A stretch of DNA of 51,334 bases from Peribacillus acanthi (GCF_003073175.1 NZ_QBBX01000011.1:1-51334); one strand, 5' to 3'; positions 16,319 to 25,820 are shown, counted from the first letter of the stretch. Numbers and translations are program-made. The notes: generated by a model not told the origin, from the sequence alone.

Positions 16319-17296
16319 CTAATTAGCGAAAACAGCAGGGAGTTGATTTTTAGTGCAACCTGATTCCAAGGCAATTAAAAGTTTAATGCGGGCTTTTTGT
16401 CCATTTAATCCATTGGAAAAAATGACACCAAATTCTTTTAGTTGTTTTCCTCCCCCTTCGTATCCATATACATCCTCTGCAATCCCATTAAAACAACGAG
16501 AAACTAATACGATAGGAATGTCTTGTTCTAAAAGAGCTTTTACACCTGGTAGTGTAGCAGGGGGAAGGTTACCTTGTCCCAATGCTTCAATTATTAGTCC
16601 ATCAATGTTATTTATCTTCAATGCATAAAGTAAGGATGAGTCCATTCCAGCGTGAGCTTTAAGAAGTGGGACGGATTTAGTGACGTATTGAATATCATAT
16701 TTTTCACTATTGATTGGTTTATGATGAAAGACAATGCCTCTTTTAGTCACTATGCCGATAGGTCCGTATTGTGGACTTTGAAAGGTAGATACATTACTTG
16801 TATGAGTTTTCGTTACATTCATCGCAGTATGTATTTCATCATTTAGCACAACAAGGACACCCTTTTTCTGTGCCTCATCGGAAATGGCCACTCTAACTGC
16901 AGAAATATAATTATATAATCCATCGAATCCAATTTCATTGCTAGAACGCATAGCTCCAGTCAAGACAATCGGGATATCGCTATTTACTGTTAAGTCTAAA
17001 AAGTATGCCGTTTCTTCCAATGTATCTGTACCATGGGTAATAACTACTCCTTCAATCTTGGATCGTTGAATATGGTGAACGATAAGATCTTTAATATAAA
17101 GCATTTCCTTCGGTGTTATGTGAGGGGATGGTAAAATAAATGGATCTTCTAAAATGAGCTCGGCTAAATCATTTATATTTTCTGATTTTGATTTCATGGG
17201 ATTTTCTTTAGTCGGTTTTACTGCTCCTGTTTCTTGATCTTCCGACATTGAAATCGTTCCACCTGTATGTATAACTAATATTTTTTTCTTCTTCAT
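16319..17296 (-). CDS. ansA: Type I L-asparaginase AnsA
   Basis: Hydrolyses asparagine to aspartate and ammonia in the cytoplasm. The 325 residues contain both signatures: HTGGTIS near 10-16 with the nucleophilic Thr, and VVITHGTDTLEETAYFLD near 83-100 with the second catalytic Thr and Asp. There is no signal peptide, consistent with the type I cytosolic enzyme. ATG at 17296 is preceded by GAGGAGG. It is transcribed alone and convergent with ypdA across the CPBP insert. Confidence 0.94.
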   Translation of the reverse strand: MKKKKILVIHTGGTISMSEDQETGAVKPTKENPMKSKSENINDLAELILEDPFILPSPHITPKEMLYIKDLIVHHIQRSKIEGVVITHGTDTLEETAYFLDLTVNSDIPIVLTGAMRSSNEIGFDGLYNYISAVRVAISDEAQKKGVLVVLNDEIHTAMNVTKTHTSNVSTFQSPQYGPIGIVTKRGIVFHHKPINSEKYDIQYVTKSVPLLKAHAGMDSSLLYALKINNIDGLIIEALGQGNLPPATLPGVKALLEQDIPIVLVSRCFNGIAEDVYGYEGGGKQLKEFGVIFSNGLNGQKARIKLLIALESGCTKNQLPAVFAN

Positions 17297-17455
17297 AAAA
17301 TCCTCCTCGGTGCTTAGTGAAACAAGGCATCTAGACGGTAAATGAACAAGCTTATACCGTTTTCTTTTTTATAATATCATGTTACGATTATATATAACTA
17401 ATGAATTCATTCTTTACCAATTAGTTAGTTTTTTGTTATAGAAAGGGGTCAGCCT

Positions 17456-18130
17456 ATGCTGATTGTACTATCGGCCGGTATTGCACCAGGGCTGGCAATA
17501 TTGAGCTATTTTTATTTAAAGGATTATTATGAACATGAACCGATTTCTGTTGTGTTTAAAACTTTTTTATTTGGAGCAATACTTGTCTTTCCCATCATGT
17601 TCATTCAATATGTACTTACATCAGAACAAATCGTAACGAACCATTTTGTGAATGCCTTTCTTACTACAAGTTTTCTTGAAGAATTCTTTAAATGGTTTGT
17701 CTTAATTTATACCATTTATCAGCATGTTTCATTCGATGAGCCATATGATGGCATTGTTTATGGTGCAGCTGTTTCACTCGGTTTTGCAACCGTCGAGAAT
17801 ATTTTATACCTTTTGGGCAATGGTGTTGAATACGCTCTAGGTAGGGCATTCTTACCTGTTTCATCACATGCGCTTTTTGGGGTTATCATGGGATTCTACT
17901 TAGGGAAGGGGAAATTTCAAAAGCATAAAAAGAAACTGATGCTTTCACTTGCCTTTTTAATTCCGTTTTTTCTTCACGGAGTTTATGATTATATTTTGAT
18001 CACCCAAGTCAAATGGATTTACTGGATACTGCCTTTCATGATTTTTCTTTGGTGGTTTGGACTTCGAAAAGCAAAGCTAGCTAGGACTCTTTCAGATCTT
18101 CATGCTGCAAGTTCCTCTGTTAATATGTAA
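17456..18130 (+). CDS. prsW: Membrane protease PrsW (site-1 protease for anti-sigma factor RsiW)
   Basis: A 224-residue polytopic glutamic-type membrane protease. Family-defining residues are present: Glu75-Glu76 with Lys79 (EEFFK), His138, and His174 with Asp178 (HGVYD). In B. subtilis PrsW makes the first cut in RsiW in response to antimicrobial peptides and envelope stress, freeing SigW. sigW and rsiW are not in the window. ATG at 17456 follows AAAGGGGT. The neighbouring sleB matches the B. subtilis order. Confidence 0.93.
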   Translation: MLIVLSAGIAPGLAILSYFYLKDYYEHEPISVVFKTFLFGAILVFPIMFIQYVLTSEQIVTNHFVNAFLTTSFLEEFFKWFVLIYTIYQHVSFDEPYDGIVYGAAVSLGFATVENILYLLGNGVEYALGRAFLPVSSHALFGVIMGFYLGKGKFQKHKKKLMLSLAFLIPFFLHGVYDYILITQVKWIYWILPFMIFLWWFGLRKAKLARTLSDLHAASSSVNM

Positions 18131-18136
18131 ATTATT

Positions 18137-18181
18137 AGATGGCCTAACAATCATATTGCTGATTGTTAGGCCATCTTTTTT
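18137..18181 (+). terminator. prsW terminator
   Basis: GATGGCCTAACAATCA pairs with TGATTGTTAGGCCATC, followed by TTTTTT. Confidence 0.9.
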
Positions 18182-18376
18182 GATTTGGTTCTTATAAAAC
18201 GAGATATTTTGTTGATGCAATCAACAAGCTAGTTTATAGATCGTTGTAAAAACTATTTCGTAAAGGCTGTTGATTGTTAGTAGAAGGAACAGATTTTAAA
18301 ACTATCATTAGGAATAAAAAGATTGTAAATGAAGAAAATAGGTGTAATTCCAATTAAAGAAAAGGGAGTGTAAATA

Positions 18377-19222
18377 ATGATAGGAATTCCTTCGAAATTG
18401 AGGGTCTATTTCTTCATTTTCCTAGTTACTATGATGTCCATCACGGGATTTGGATTGAAAACTGAAGCATTTTCCAGTCAAGTGATACAGAAGGGAGCGC
18501 AGGGTGATGATGTTATCGAGTTGCAGGCTCGCCTTCAAAACATAGGGTTTTATAATGGGAAAATTGATGGTGCTTTCGGATGGGGTACGTATTGGGCAGT
18601 AAGAAATTTTCAAGATAAATTCAGCTTACCGATAGATGGAGTAGTTGGTCAAACCACAAAAAGTAAGCTAGTAAATGCGTCAAACTTCAATAAAACTTGG
18701 GTTCATGATCAAATTAACAAAGGTAACGATTTTACTTACTATGGTGGAGTACCAATTGAAAAACAAGTTAAGAAAAAAGCAACGACTTCAAAACCAGCAG
18801 AGGGTGGAACTGCTAAAAAAAATACAACTAGTAAGACGAGTACAGCCTCTAATGTACCTGCTGGTTTTTCAGAAAATGATATTAAGCTTTTATCCAATGC
18901 TGTGTATGGTGAAGCAAGGGGAGAGCCTTATATCGGTCAGGTGGCCATTGCAGCTGTCATCCTTAATCGATTGGAAAGTCCATTATTCCCAAACACTGTT
19001 TCAGGTGTAATATTTGAACCGCTAGCATTTACAGCTGTAGCGGACGGGCAAATTTGGTTAACACCAAATGATACAGCAAGAAAAGCTGTTATCGATGCAA
19101 TAAACGGATGGGATCCAACTGGAAACGCTTTATATTATTTTAATCCGGATACTGCGACAAGCAAATGGATTTGGAGTCGTCCTCAAATTAAAAGAATTGG
19201 TCAACATATCTTCTGTGAATAA
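18377..19222 (+). CDS. sleB: Spore cortex-lytic enzyme SleB
   Basis: A lytic transglycosylase that degrades muramic-lactam-containing cortex during germination. The 281 residues have a signal sequence (1-32), a peptidoglycan-binding domain (about 36-98, GDDVIELQARLQ), a Ser/Thr/Lys linker, and a cell-wall hydrolase domain (160-281) with the catalytic Glu179 in VYGEARGEP and the typical end QHIFC. ATG at 18377 follows AAGGGAGTG. It is paired with ypeB, its partner for accumulation in the spore. B. subtilis sleB is SigG-dependent; I could not find a convincing SigG promoter here. Confidence 0.95.
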   Translation: MIGIPSKLRVYFFIFLVTMMSITGFGLKTEAFSSQVIQKGAQGDDVIELQARLQNIGFYNGKIDGAFGWGTYWAVRNFQDKFSLPIDGVVGQTTKSKLVNASNFNKTWVHDQINKGNDFTYYGGVPIEKQVKKKATTSKPAEGGTAKKNTTSKTSTASNVPAGFSENDIKLLSNAVYGEARGEPYIGQVAIAAVILNRLESPLFPNTVSGVIFEPLAFTAVADGQIWLTPNDTARKAVIDAINGWDPTGNALYYFNPDTATSKWIWSRPQIKRIGQHIFCE

Positions 19223-19319
19223 AGCAGCTGGAATAGGTGTGAATGATGGTCACTACACTAAACGTAAATTAGATAGAAATGGTCAGCCTTACAATTACCT
19301 AGAAGCCAATAAAAAATAA
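19215..19319 (+). CDS. Small ORF overlapping the end of sleB
   Basis: A 34-codon frame begins with GTG inside the last sleB codons (GTGAATAA overlap) and runs to 19319 through the sleB-ypeB gap. The middle, NDGHYTKRKLDRNGQPYNY, has protein-like composition. There is no separate ribosome site, so it would depend on coupling to sleB. It could also be the remnant of a longer gene. I do not recognise it. Confidence 0.3.
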   Translation: MNKAAGIGVNDGHYTKRKLDRNGQPYNYLEANKK

Positions 19320-19363
19320 ACACAATGTTCAAGAAGAAAGTCTTACTTTTAGTAAAGGAGTGA

Positions 19364-20722
19364 ATGGCCTTGTTGCGAGGAATACTTATCGCCGTTCTAA
19401 CTGTTGCAGTGGCTGGAACGGCTTTCTGGGGTTATCAAGAACATAAAGAAAAAAATGTAATCCTATTAAATGCAGAAAATAACTATCAAAGGTCGTTTCA
19501 TGATTTGACATATCAAATTGATTTATTGAACGACAAAATAGGTACGACATTGGCGATGAATTCTAAACAATCTCTATCTCCAGCACTTGCTGATGTATGG
19601 AGAATCACTTCTGAGGCGCAAAATGATGTAGGACAGCTACCGTTAACGTTACTTCCCTTCAATAAGACGGAAGAATTCCTGTCTAAAATCGGAAATTTCA
19701 GCTATATGGCAGCGGTTCGTGATTTAGACAAGAATCCTTTAAATGAAAAAGAATATAAGAAACTAGAAGATCTATATAAGCAATCTGCTGATATTCAACA
19801 AGAGTTAAGAAAAGTCCAATATCTAGTTTTAAAGAACAACCTAAGATGGATGGATGTGGAACTTGCACTTGCCTCAGGGAAAGAAACAGCTGACAATACA
19901 ATTATTGATGGCTTTAAAATGGTAGAAAAAAAGGTTACAGGATACTCTGAAGCCTCTGAGATGGGACCAACTCATGTAAGTAGCGGGAAAAAAGACGCAT
20001 CATTCAAAAATTTACAAGGAAAAGAAATTACCAAAAAAGAAGCGGTCGAGTTAGCTAAAAAATTCACCAATATGAAAGGTTCTCTTAAGGTGAAGGTTGA
20101 AGATGGCGGTAAAGGAGCTGACTTTGGGTTCTATAGTGTTAGTCTTCAAGATTCCAAAACGAAAAATGAAGTAAATTTGGACATCACAAAAAAAGGTGGC
20201 TATCCAGTTTGGTTCATTAATAATAGGGCAGTAAAAGAGAGTGCGATTAGTCTAAACGATGCAACGAATAAAGCGACAGCATTTTTGAAAAAAAATAAAT
20301 TCACCTCACTTGATTTATTTGAGAGTACGCAATATGACAATATTGCAATGTTGAACTTTGTTACCATTGTAGATAATGTCAGGGTATATCCAGATTCTGT
20401 TAAGGTTAAAGTGGCATTAGATGACGGTAGTATAATAGGATTTTCTGCGAATGATTACTTAAAGGCAAACAAGGATAGGGAAATTAAAGCTCCTACCCTC
20501 TCGGTAGATGAAGCAAGACAATTCATCAACCAAAAAGTAAATATAATGGAGAATCGTTTGGCTATTATTGTGAACGATATTGGTGAAGAAGTATTGTGTC
20601 ATGAATTCTTAGGAGTAATAAAAGAGGATACGTATAGGATTTTCATAAATGCTGATACTGGACAAGAAGAAATGGTAGAAAAACTTCAAAATGCAGAACC
20701 TATTTATGAAAATTTAATATAA
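19364..20722 (+). CDS. ypeB: Germination protein YpeB
   Basis: YpeB is needed for SleB to accumulate and be held inactive in the dormant spore. The 452 residues have an N-terminal membrane segment (about 5-24), a helical domain (30-200) and a C-terminal half built of PepSY repeats (for example KEAVELAKKF near 228 and DEARQFINQKV near 384). ATG at 19364 follows AAAGGAGTG. It is the second gene of the sleB-ypeB operon. Confidence 0.94.
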   Translation: MALLRGILIAVLTVAVAGTAFWGYQEHKEKNVILLNAENNYQRSFHDLTYQIDLLNDKIGTTLAMNSKQSLSPALADVWRITSEAQNDVGQLPLTLLPFNKTEEFLSKIGNFSYMAAVRDLDKNPLNEKEYKKLEDLYKQSADIQQELRKVQYLVLKNNLRWMDVELALASGKETADNTIIDGFKMVEKKVTGYSEASEMGPTHVSSGKKDASFKNLQGKEITKKEAVELAKKFTNMKGSLKVKVEDGGKGADFGFYSVSLQDSKTKNEVNLDITKKGGYPVWFINNRAVKESAISLNDATNKATAFLKKNKFTSLDLFESTQYDNIAMLNFVTIVDNVRVYPDSVKVKVALDDGSIIGFSANDYLKANKDREIKAPTLSVDEARQFINQKVNIMENRLAIIVNDIGEEVLCHEFLGVIKEDTYRIFINADTGQEEMVEKLQNAEPIYENLI

Positions 20723-20774
20723 ACTCTGTATCTTTTATGGAATTTTAAGGATTAATTTTAAAAATATGCTATAG

Positions 20775-20807
20775 TAAAAGGAAAGGCACAATCGTGCTTT
20801 TCCTTTT
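20775..20807 (+). terminator. ypeB terminator
   Basis: AAAAGGAAAGGCAC pairs with GTGCTTTTCCTTTT, with a terminal T run. Confidence 0.75.
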
Positions 20808-20892
20808 TGATTATTATTAGATGTATATATAAGTGCGCGCTTTTCGCTTTTCACTAAATCAACTTGAAATAACGTCTGGAAGTGTGGAGATT

Positions 20893-21549
20893 ATGATAAA
20901 AATAGGAGATACTCTCATACTTGAACCAAAATTTTCTTTACAACCTGAAAAGTATAGATCTAAAATACAAGAACTCACTAGTGATTATTTTTATGTCGAT
21001 TATCCTGTGAATCTTTCGACCAATCGTACCGTGTTCATGACAGATGGTACACAGTTGAAATGTACATATATCGGTCCTGACCAATCTGTTTACATTTTCG
21101 ATACAGAGGTGCTAGGAAGGAAAAAAGGAGAACTTCCCCTTGTGAAGTTAAGAAAGCCTTCAGAGGATACTTTTGTAAAAATACAGAGACGTCAATTTGT
21201 AAGGGTTGAAGCATCTGTAGATGTCGCAATACACCCAATGAAGTTTGAATTTCAGCCTTTTCTTGCAGTGACCGATGATATAAGCGCAGGTGGGGCAGCA
21301 ATCATGGTTCATAAAAAAGTGAATCTGATTCCTTCTACCCAAATACAGGTATGGCTATCATTACCTCTTAAATCAGGGGAGATTCATTATCTTCAAGTAA
21401 CAAGCAAGATTATTAGAGTCATAGAGGTTGATAATTCGAAATTTAATCGTGTATCCATACAGTTTGAAAACCTAAGTCAAACAGATAGGCAAATAGTAAT
21501 TCGATTTGTATTTGAAAGACAATTGGAAATGCGAAATAAAGGATTATAA
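20893..21549 (+). CDS. ypfA: PilZ-domain c-di-GMP receptor YpfA (DgrA)
   Basis: With ATG at 20893 (TGGAGA in front) the protein has 218 residues, the family size; a GTG at 20833 would add 20 residues without a ribosome site. The N-terminal YcgR-like domain is followed by a PilZ domain with both c-di-GMP motifs, RRQFVR (99-104) and DISAGG (129-134). In B. subtilis this protein binds c-di-GMP and slows flagellar motility. The upstream open frame beginning at 20833 is probably just 5' leader. Confidence 0.92.
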   Translation: MIKIGDTLILEPKFSLQPEKYRSKIQELTSDYFYVDYPVNLSTNRTVFMTDGTQLKCTYIGPDQSVYIFDTEVLGRKKGELPLVKLRKPSEDTFVKIQRRQFVRVEASVDVAIHPMKFEFQPFLAVTDDISAGGAAIMVHKKVNLIPSTQIQVWLSLPLKSGEIHYLQVTSKIIRVIEVDNSKFNRVSIQFENLSQTDRQIVIRFVFERQLEMRNKGL

Positions 21550-21605
21550 TGAATGTAAACTGACAAATCTGTTAATACTTGTAGAAAAAACAAGTGGTGA
21601 TTGCT

Positions 21606-21788
21606 TTGAAAACATTTGAAAGAATCCTAATAAAGATCATCGTGATTCAGTTCTTATTCTTACTTTTTTTTCAATTATTCTTTCATAAAGAAGATTCATT
21701 TTTAGAACTAAAAAAACTTGCTCAATACGAGGGAGTAAATAAAGATAATTACACGAATGTATTGGAAACGATGGGTGGAAATAAATAA
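21606..21788 (+). CDS. ypfB: Small membrane protein YpfB (DUF5359)
   Basis: A short protein with one membrane helix (LIKIIVIQFLFLLFFQLFF) and a charged tail. TTG at 21606 gives 60 residues and is placed correctly after GGTGAT; GTG codons at 21594 and 21597 overlap that site and are less likely. Position between ypfA and cmk matches ypfB. Function is unknown. Confidence 0.75.
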   Translation: MKTFERILIKIIVIQFLFLLFFQLFFHKEDSFLELKKLAQYEGVNKDNYTNVLETMGGNK

Positions 21789-21839
21789 TTAGTCCACATT
21801 TGCATTTTTAACATAGGATAATAGTTTTAAATTTATTGT

Positions 21840-21880
21840 GACAAAAGTCTCCCGATTTGAAGGAGGCTTTTGTCCTTTTT
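21840..21880 (+). terminator. ypfA-ypfB terminator
   Basis: GACAAAAGTCTCC pairs with GGAGGCTTTTGTC with a one-base offset, followed by CTTTTTG. Confidence 0.75.
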
Positions 21881-21980
21881 GTTAGATATCAAATGTGAGC
21901 TTTCGTGCATAATTAAATCTGTGTTTATGATAAAATAGAAGAGTAATTTGTATTTTGCATAAGGCAGTTCAGGAGGAAAT

Positions 21981-22652
21981 ATGATTAAACAAATATCAGT
22001 TGCGATTGATGGGCCAGCTGCTGCTGGAAAAAGTACGGTGGCAAAGATTGTTGCCGAAGCATTCTCTTATATTTATGTAGATACTGGTGCCATGTATAGG
22101 GCATTAACTTATAAGGCGTTAAAGAATAACGTCGATATAGAAGATGAAAGCAAACTACATGATTTATTAATGAAAAGTGTCATTGAATTAAAACCTAGTG
22201 AAATAGGACAACTTGTTTTCCTAGATGGAGAGGAAGTAACCGAAAAAATTAGGACACAGGATGTGACTTCATCTGTTTCAGCCGTTTCTAGACATGAACT
22301 AGTACGAAAAGAAATGGTGAAGATGCAACAGGAGTTAGGGAAAAATGGTGGAGTTGTCATGGACGGTAGAGATATTGGAACCCATGTACTTCCTCATGCT
22401 GAATTGAAAATCTTCATGATTGCCAGTGTGGACGAGCGCGCACAAAGAAGACACCAAGAAAATGTCTCAAAAGGATTTCAATCTAATCTAGAGCAATTAA
22501 AAATGGAGATTGCAGCACGCGATAAATACGATTCTGAACGTGAAATTGCTCCATTAAGAAAAGCTGATGACGCAATTGAAATTGATACAACTTCTTTGAC
22601 CATCCATCAAGTAGCAGATCGAATTATCTCTTTAATTAAAGAAAGGGCTTGA
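21981..22652 (+). CDS. cmk: Cytidylate kinase
   Basis: Phosphorylates CMP and dCMP with ATP. The 223 residues contain the P-loop GPAAAGKS (11-18), the CMP-binding region [14 protein letters not shown] (32-45), [13 protein letters not shown] and the lid Arg-rich segment (DERAQRR). This is the normal long form with a CMP-binding insert. ATG at 21981 follows AGGAGG. Its stop overlaps the plsC start. Confidence 0.96.
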   Translation: MIKQISVAIDGPAAAGKSTVAKIVAEAFSYIYVDTGAMYRALTYKALKNNVDIEDESKLHDLLMKSVIELKPSEIGQLVFLDGEEVTEKIRTQDVTSSVSAVSRHELVRKEMVKMQQELGKNGGVVMDGRDIGTHVLPHAELKIFMIASVDERAQRRHQENVSKGFQSNLEQLKMEIAARDKYDSEREIAPLRKADDAIEIDTTSLTIHQVADRIISLIKERA

Positions 22653-23239
22653 TGACGGTGAGTTTTTATAAATTTGCAAAATCATTAGTAAGTATGGCGT
22701 TATATCCAACCTATCGAATTGAAGTTATTGGCACAGAAAACTTTCCTAAAGAAGGAGGAGTACTTCTTTGTGCGAACCATATCGATAATCTAGATCCTCC
22801 GGTGGTTGGGATTACTGCCCCACGTGATGTTCACTTTATGGCAAAAGAAGAATTGTTTAATTTGCCTATCTTAAAAAATATTTTACCGGGCTTACATGCC
22901 TTCCCTGTCAAAAGGGGAATGAGCGACAGAGAAGCCCTCAGAAGAGGTTTACAGGTTTTAAAAGATGGGAATGTATTAGGGTTGTTTCCAGAAGGAACTA
23001 GAAACAAAACCGGTGAGTTAGGTAAAGGTTTAGCTGGTGCGGGGTTCTTTGCATTAAGATCAGATGCATTAGTCGTGCCGTGTGCAATCATTGGGCCATA
23101 TAAGGCATTCAATAAACTTAAAGTTGTTTATGGAGAACCAATTAACCTTAAAGAATACCAAGATGAAAAATTAAATGCAGAACAAGCAACCGAATTCATT
23201 ATGGGCAAGATTGGTGAGTTAATCACTCAACATAGATAA
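22652..23239 (+). CDS. plsC: 1-acyl-sn-glycerol-3-phosphate acyltransferase (PlsC type)
   Basis: Acylates lysophosphatidate to phosphatidate at the membrane. The 195 residues contain the HX4D catalytic motif (His43-Asp48, NHIDNLD) and the substrate motif FPEGTRNKTG. ATG at 22652 overlaps the cmk stop (TGATG); TTG at 22649 and GTG at 22658 are alternatives. B. subtilis lacks a gene at this place, but many Bacillaceae have this cmk-plsC-ypfD order. Confidence 0.92.
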   Translation: MTVSFYKFAKSLVSMALYPTYRIEVIGTENFPKEGGVLLCANHIDNLDPPVVGITAPRDVHFMAKEELFNLPILKNILPGLHAFPVKRGMSDREALRRGLQVLKDGNVLGLFPEGTRNKTGELGKGLAGAGFFALRSDALVVPCAIIGPYKAFNKLKVVYGEPINLKEYQDEKLNAEQATEFIMGKIGELITQHR

Positions 23240-23249
23240 TCCACTTTAC

Positions 23250-23278
23250 TTGACAAATTTCGCTTTTTGTTAGAATTT
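23250..23278 (+). promoter_or_regulatory. Possible promoter of ypfD
   Basis: A perfect -35 TTGACA (23250-23255) is followed by TAGAAT at 15 nt or GAATTT at 17 nt, about 110 bp before ypfD. Confidence 0.4.
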
Positions 23279-23385
23279 AATTAATAAGAATATTTTCTAT
23301 TTATAGAAAAATGGTGACATTCATGTAACTAAAACGATGAAGAGTTTACCACTGCAAAGCAGACATGGGATAAGGAGGAGTACAT

Positions 23386-24519
23386 ATGACAGAGGAACAA
23401 CAGTTTGAAGTAAACAATTTTGGTGTTGGCGACAAGGTAAAGGCAAAGGTAATTAAAGTTGAAGAGAAGCAAGTCATTGTCGATGTGGAAAACAGTAAGT
23501 CCGATGGTATTATTCCTATTAGTGAATTATCCAGTCTTCATATCGAAAAAGCTACTGACGCAGTAAATGAAGGTGACGAATTAGAGCTGGAAGTCATCAA
23601 AGTTGAAGAGGAGAACTTAATCCTTTCTAAACGAAAAGTGGATGCTTTAAAAGCATGGGATGCCCTAGAAAGAAGTTTTGAGTCTCAGGAAGTTTTCGAG
23701 GCAGTTGTAAAGGACGTCGTTAAAGGTGGTTTAGTAGTCGACCTTGGAGTTAGAGGCTTTGTACCAGCGTCTCTAGTCGAAGACTATTTTGTCGAGGATT
23801 TTTCAGATTATAAGGACCGTACTATGACATTTAAGATCGTGGAACTTGATAAAGAGAAAAACCGTCTTATTTTATCACATCGTGCAGTAGTCCAAGAAGA
23901 GAAAGGCAAGCATAAACAAGACCTTTTAGGGACAATACAAGCGGGGCAAGTCCTGGAAGGAACTGTTCAAAGGTTAACGGACTTTGGTGCCTTTGTTGAT
24001 ATTGGCGGGGTTGATGGACTTGTTCACGTATCACAATTGTCGCACGAACATGTGAATAAACCTGTTGATGTAGTTAAAGAAGGAGACCGAGTCAATGTAA
24101 AAGTCTTATCCGTTGATAGAGACAATGAGAGAATTTCATTATCAATCAAGGAAACTTTGCCTGGACCATGGTCTTCCGTATCTGAAAAAGCGCAAAAAGG
24201 AGCAATCCTTGAAGGTGTTGTTAAAAGATTAGTTTCTTTTGGTGCTTTTGTTGAGGTATTACCGGGAGTGGAAGGACTTGTACACATCTCACAAATTTCC
24301 CATAAACACATTGCTACTCCGCATGAAGCATTGAAAGAAGGGCAAACTGTGAAGGTAAAAGTTCTTGATGTGAATGAAGAAGAACAACGACTATCCTTAA
24401 GTATCAAAGAATTGCAGGAAAAGGAATCATTTGTTTCTGAGGACTATGTACTTCCTGAAGAAAACAAAGGGTTTCAACTAGGTGATATGATAGGTGACAA
24501 ATTAAAAGACTTAAAATAA
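23386..24519 (+). CDS. ypfD: S1-domain RNA-binding protein YpfD (ribosomal protein S1 homologue)
   Basis: 377 residues with four S1 RNA-binding repeats, at about 15-82, 100-168, 186-255 and 271-342 (repeat signature DFGAFVDI.GVDGLVHVSQLS in the third). Four repeats rather than the six of E. coli S1 is normal for Firmicutes, where the protein is dispensable for translation of most messages. ATG at 23386 follows AAGGAGGAG. The TAA overlaps an ATG at the head of fni. Confidence 0.94.
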   Translation: MTEEQQFEVNNFGVGDKVKAKVIKVEEKQVIVDVENSKSDGIIPISELSSLHIEKATDAVNEGDELELEVIKVEEENLILSKRKVDALKAWDALERSFESQEVFEAVVKDVVKGGLVVDLGVRGFVPASLVEDYFVEDFSDYKDRTMTFKIVELDKEKNRLILSHRAVVQEEKGKHKQDLLGTIQAGQVLEGTVQRLTDFGAFVDIGGVDGLVHVSQLSHEHVNKPVDVVKEGDRVNVKVLSVDRDNERISLSIKETLPGPWSSVSEKAQKGAILEGVVKRLVSFGAFVEVLPGVEGLVHISQISHKHIATPHEALKEGQTVKVKVLDVNEEEQRLSLSIKELQEKESFVSEDYVLPEENKGFQLGDMIGDKLKDLK

Positions 24520-24524
24520 TGGTG

Positions 24525-25559
24525 ATGAGCTTGTCGAGGACAAAACGTAAATTAGATCATATTGAGCATGCACTAGCAACAGGACAGGAAGGCATAACTG
24601 GCTTCCATGATTTTATGTTTGTTCATCAAAGCTTACCAGATATAAACGTTGATGAAATTGATTTAACTACTGAAATTGGCGAACTTACTTTAAGTTCGCC
24701 AATTTTTATCAACGCAATGACTGGTGGTGGCGGTAAAGAAACAGAAGAAATCAACCGAGCATTTGCTTGGGCTGCCCAGGAGACTGGAATTGGTATGGCA
24801 GTTGGTTCCCAAATGGCTGCAATAAAGGATGCCACACAGATTCCTTCATATCAAATAGTAAGAAAGGTAAATCCTAAAGGAATTATTATCGCTAATTTAG
24901 GAGCAGAGGCAACAGTTGATCAGGCAAAACTTGCTATTGATATGATTGAAGCAAATGCATTGCAAATACATCTTAATGTTATTCAAGAATTGGCAATGCC
25001 AGAAGGTGATCGATCTTTCTATGGTGCCCTAAATCGGATAGAACAAATTGTTAACTCTGTTGAAGTACCAGTCATAATTAAAGAAGTGGGCTTTGGCATG
25101 AGTAAAGAAACAGCTAAGAAACTTTCATCTATTGGAATTCAATTTGTAGATGTTGGAGGTTTTGGTGGAACCAATTTCGCTAAAATCGAAAATAAACGCA
25201 GAGTTAGAGGGTTAGACTATTTTAACCAATGGGGAATATCGACACTATGTTCAATTTTAGAAGCCCAATCTGAAGGTAGAAACCTAACAGTTATTGCCTC
25301 TGGTGGCATAAAAGATTCCCTTGATATTGTGAAATGTTTAGCTTTAGGTGCCAAAGCAACTGGACTTGCTGGTTTTTTATTGAAGATTTATAAAGAACGT
25401 GGAGTAGAAGCTTTAGTGACACAAATAGAAGAAATGCAAGAAGATATAAAACTAATTATGGCAGCATTAGGTAAGAAACGGATTGGAGAATTGTCTTCTG
25501 CTCCATATGTATTATTGGGCCAGTCATTGGAGTGGGCTAAACAAAGGAATTTGATTTAA
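24525..25559 (+). CDS. fni: Type II isopentenyl-diphosphate isomerase
   Basis: The FMN- and NADPH-dependent enzyme that interconverts isopentenyl and dimethylallyl diphosphate, feeding hepS/hepT and other prenyl synthases. The TIM-barrel sequence has INAMTGGG, GSQMAA, LQIHLNVIQE, KEVGFGMS, DVGGFGGTNF and the phosphate-binding ASGGI. ATG at 24525 gives 344 residues; ATG at 24519, overlapping the ypfD stop, gives 346. Close coupling to ypfD suggests one transcript. Confidence 0.94.
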   Translation: MSLSRTKRKLDHIEHALATGQEGITGFHDFMFVHQSLPDINVDEIDLTTEIGELTLSSPIFINAMTGGGGKETEEINRAFAWAAQETGIGMAVGSQMAAIKDATQIPSYQIVRKVNPKGIIIANLGAEATVDQAKLAIDMIEANALQIHLNVIQELAMPEGDRSFYGALNRIEQIVNSVEVPVIIKEVGFGMSKETAKKLSSIGIQFVDVGGFGGTNFAKIENKRRVRGLDYFNQWGISTLCSILEAQSEGRNLTVIASGGIKDSLDIVKCLALGAKATGLAGFLLKIYKERGVEALVTQIEEMQEDIKLIMAALGKKRIGELSSAPYVLLGQSLEWAKQRNLI

Positions 25560-25583
25560 TTTTAATAGTGAGATAAAAAATGG

Positions 25584-25620
25584 AGACCCGTTGTCATGAG
25601 ACTTCGGGTCTTTATTTTTG
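25584..25620. terminator. fni terminator, probably shared with ypzI
   Basis: AGACCCG (25584-25590) pairs with CGGGTCT (25605-25611), followed on the plus strand by TTATTTTTG and on the minus strand by CCATTTTTT. It lies between convergent fni and ypzI. Confidence 0.65.
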
Positions 25621-25626
25621 TGTTTT

Positions 25627-25761
25627 TTAATGTTTATTTCTTTCTCTTGCTTCTTCCGGACCTTCTAGAGCAGTCGCACCTGCATAATGTAAAGCTTGAT
25701 CACGATCGGATTCCACTTTCTTACTGGCTTTTAATTTTTTTTCTTGTCTATCCTTACCCAT
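25627..25761 (-). CDS. ypzI: Small protein YpzI
   Basis: A 44-residue highly charged protein, starting MGKDRQEKKLKASKKVESD and ending in RERNKH, translated leftwards from ATG at 25761 with GGAGGTG nine bases upstream. I recognise the sequence as the YpzI family of small Bacillus proteins, whose function is unknown. The longer plus-strand frame over the same bases is a shadow. It is convergent with fni and divergent from yphA. Confidence 0.85.
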   Translation of the reverse strand: MGKDRQEKKLKASKKVESDRDQALHYAGATALEGPEEARERNKH

Positions 25762-25820
25762 CGATTAACACCTCCATGCATTTACCTTTCCATGATTAAG
25801 AGAGATTATTCCTTTACGGT

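Noticed and set aside
18240-18376. SigG promoter for sleB
   Set aside because: GAATA-like and CAT-like pieces occur but not at a spacing that fits; I do not annotate one.
20833-20892. N-terminal extension of ypfA
   Set aside because: The extra codons lack a ribosome site and exceed the family length; ATG at 20893 fits better.
24024-24407. 127-codon minus-strand frame inside ypfD
   Set aside because: An antisense shadow of the repeated S1 domains; composition is not protein-like.
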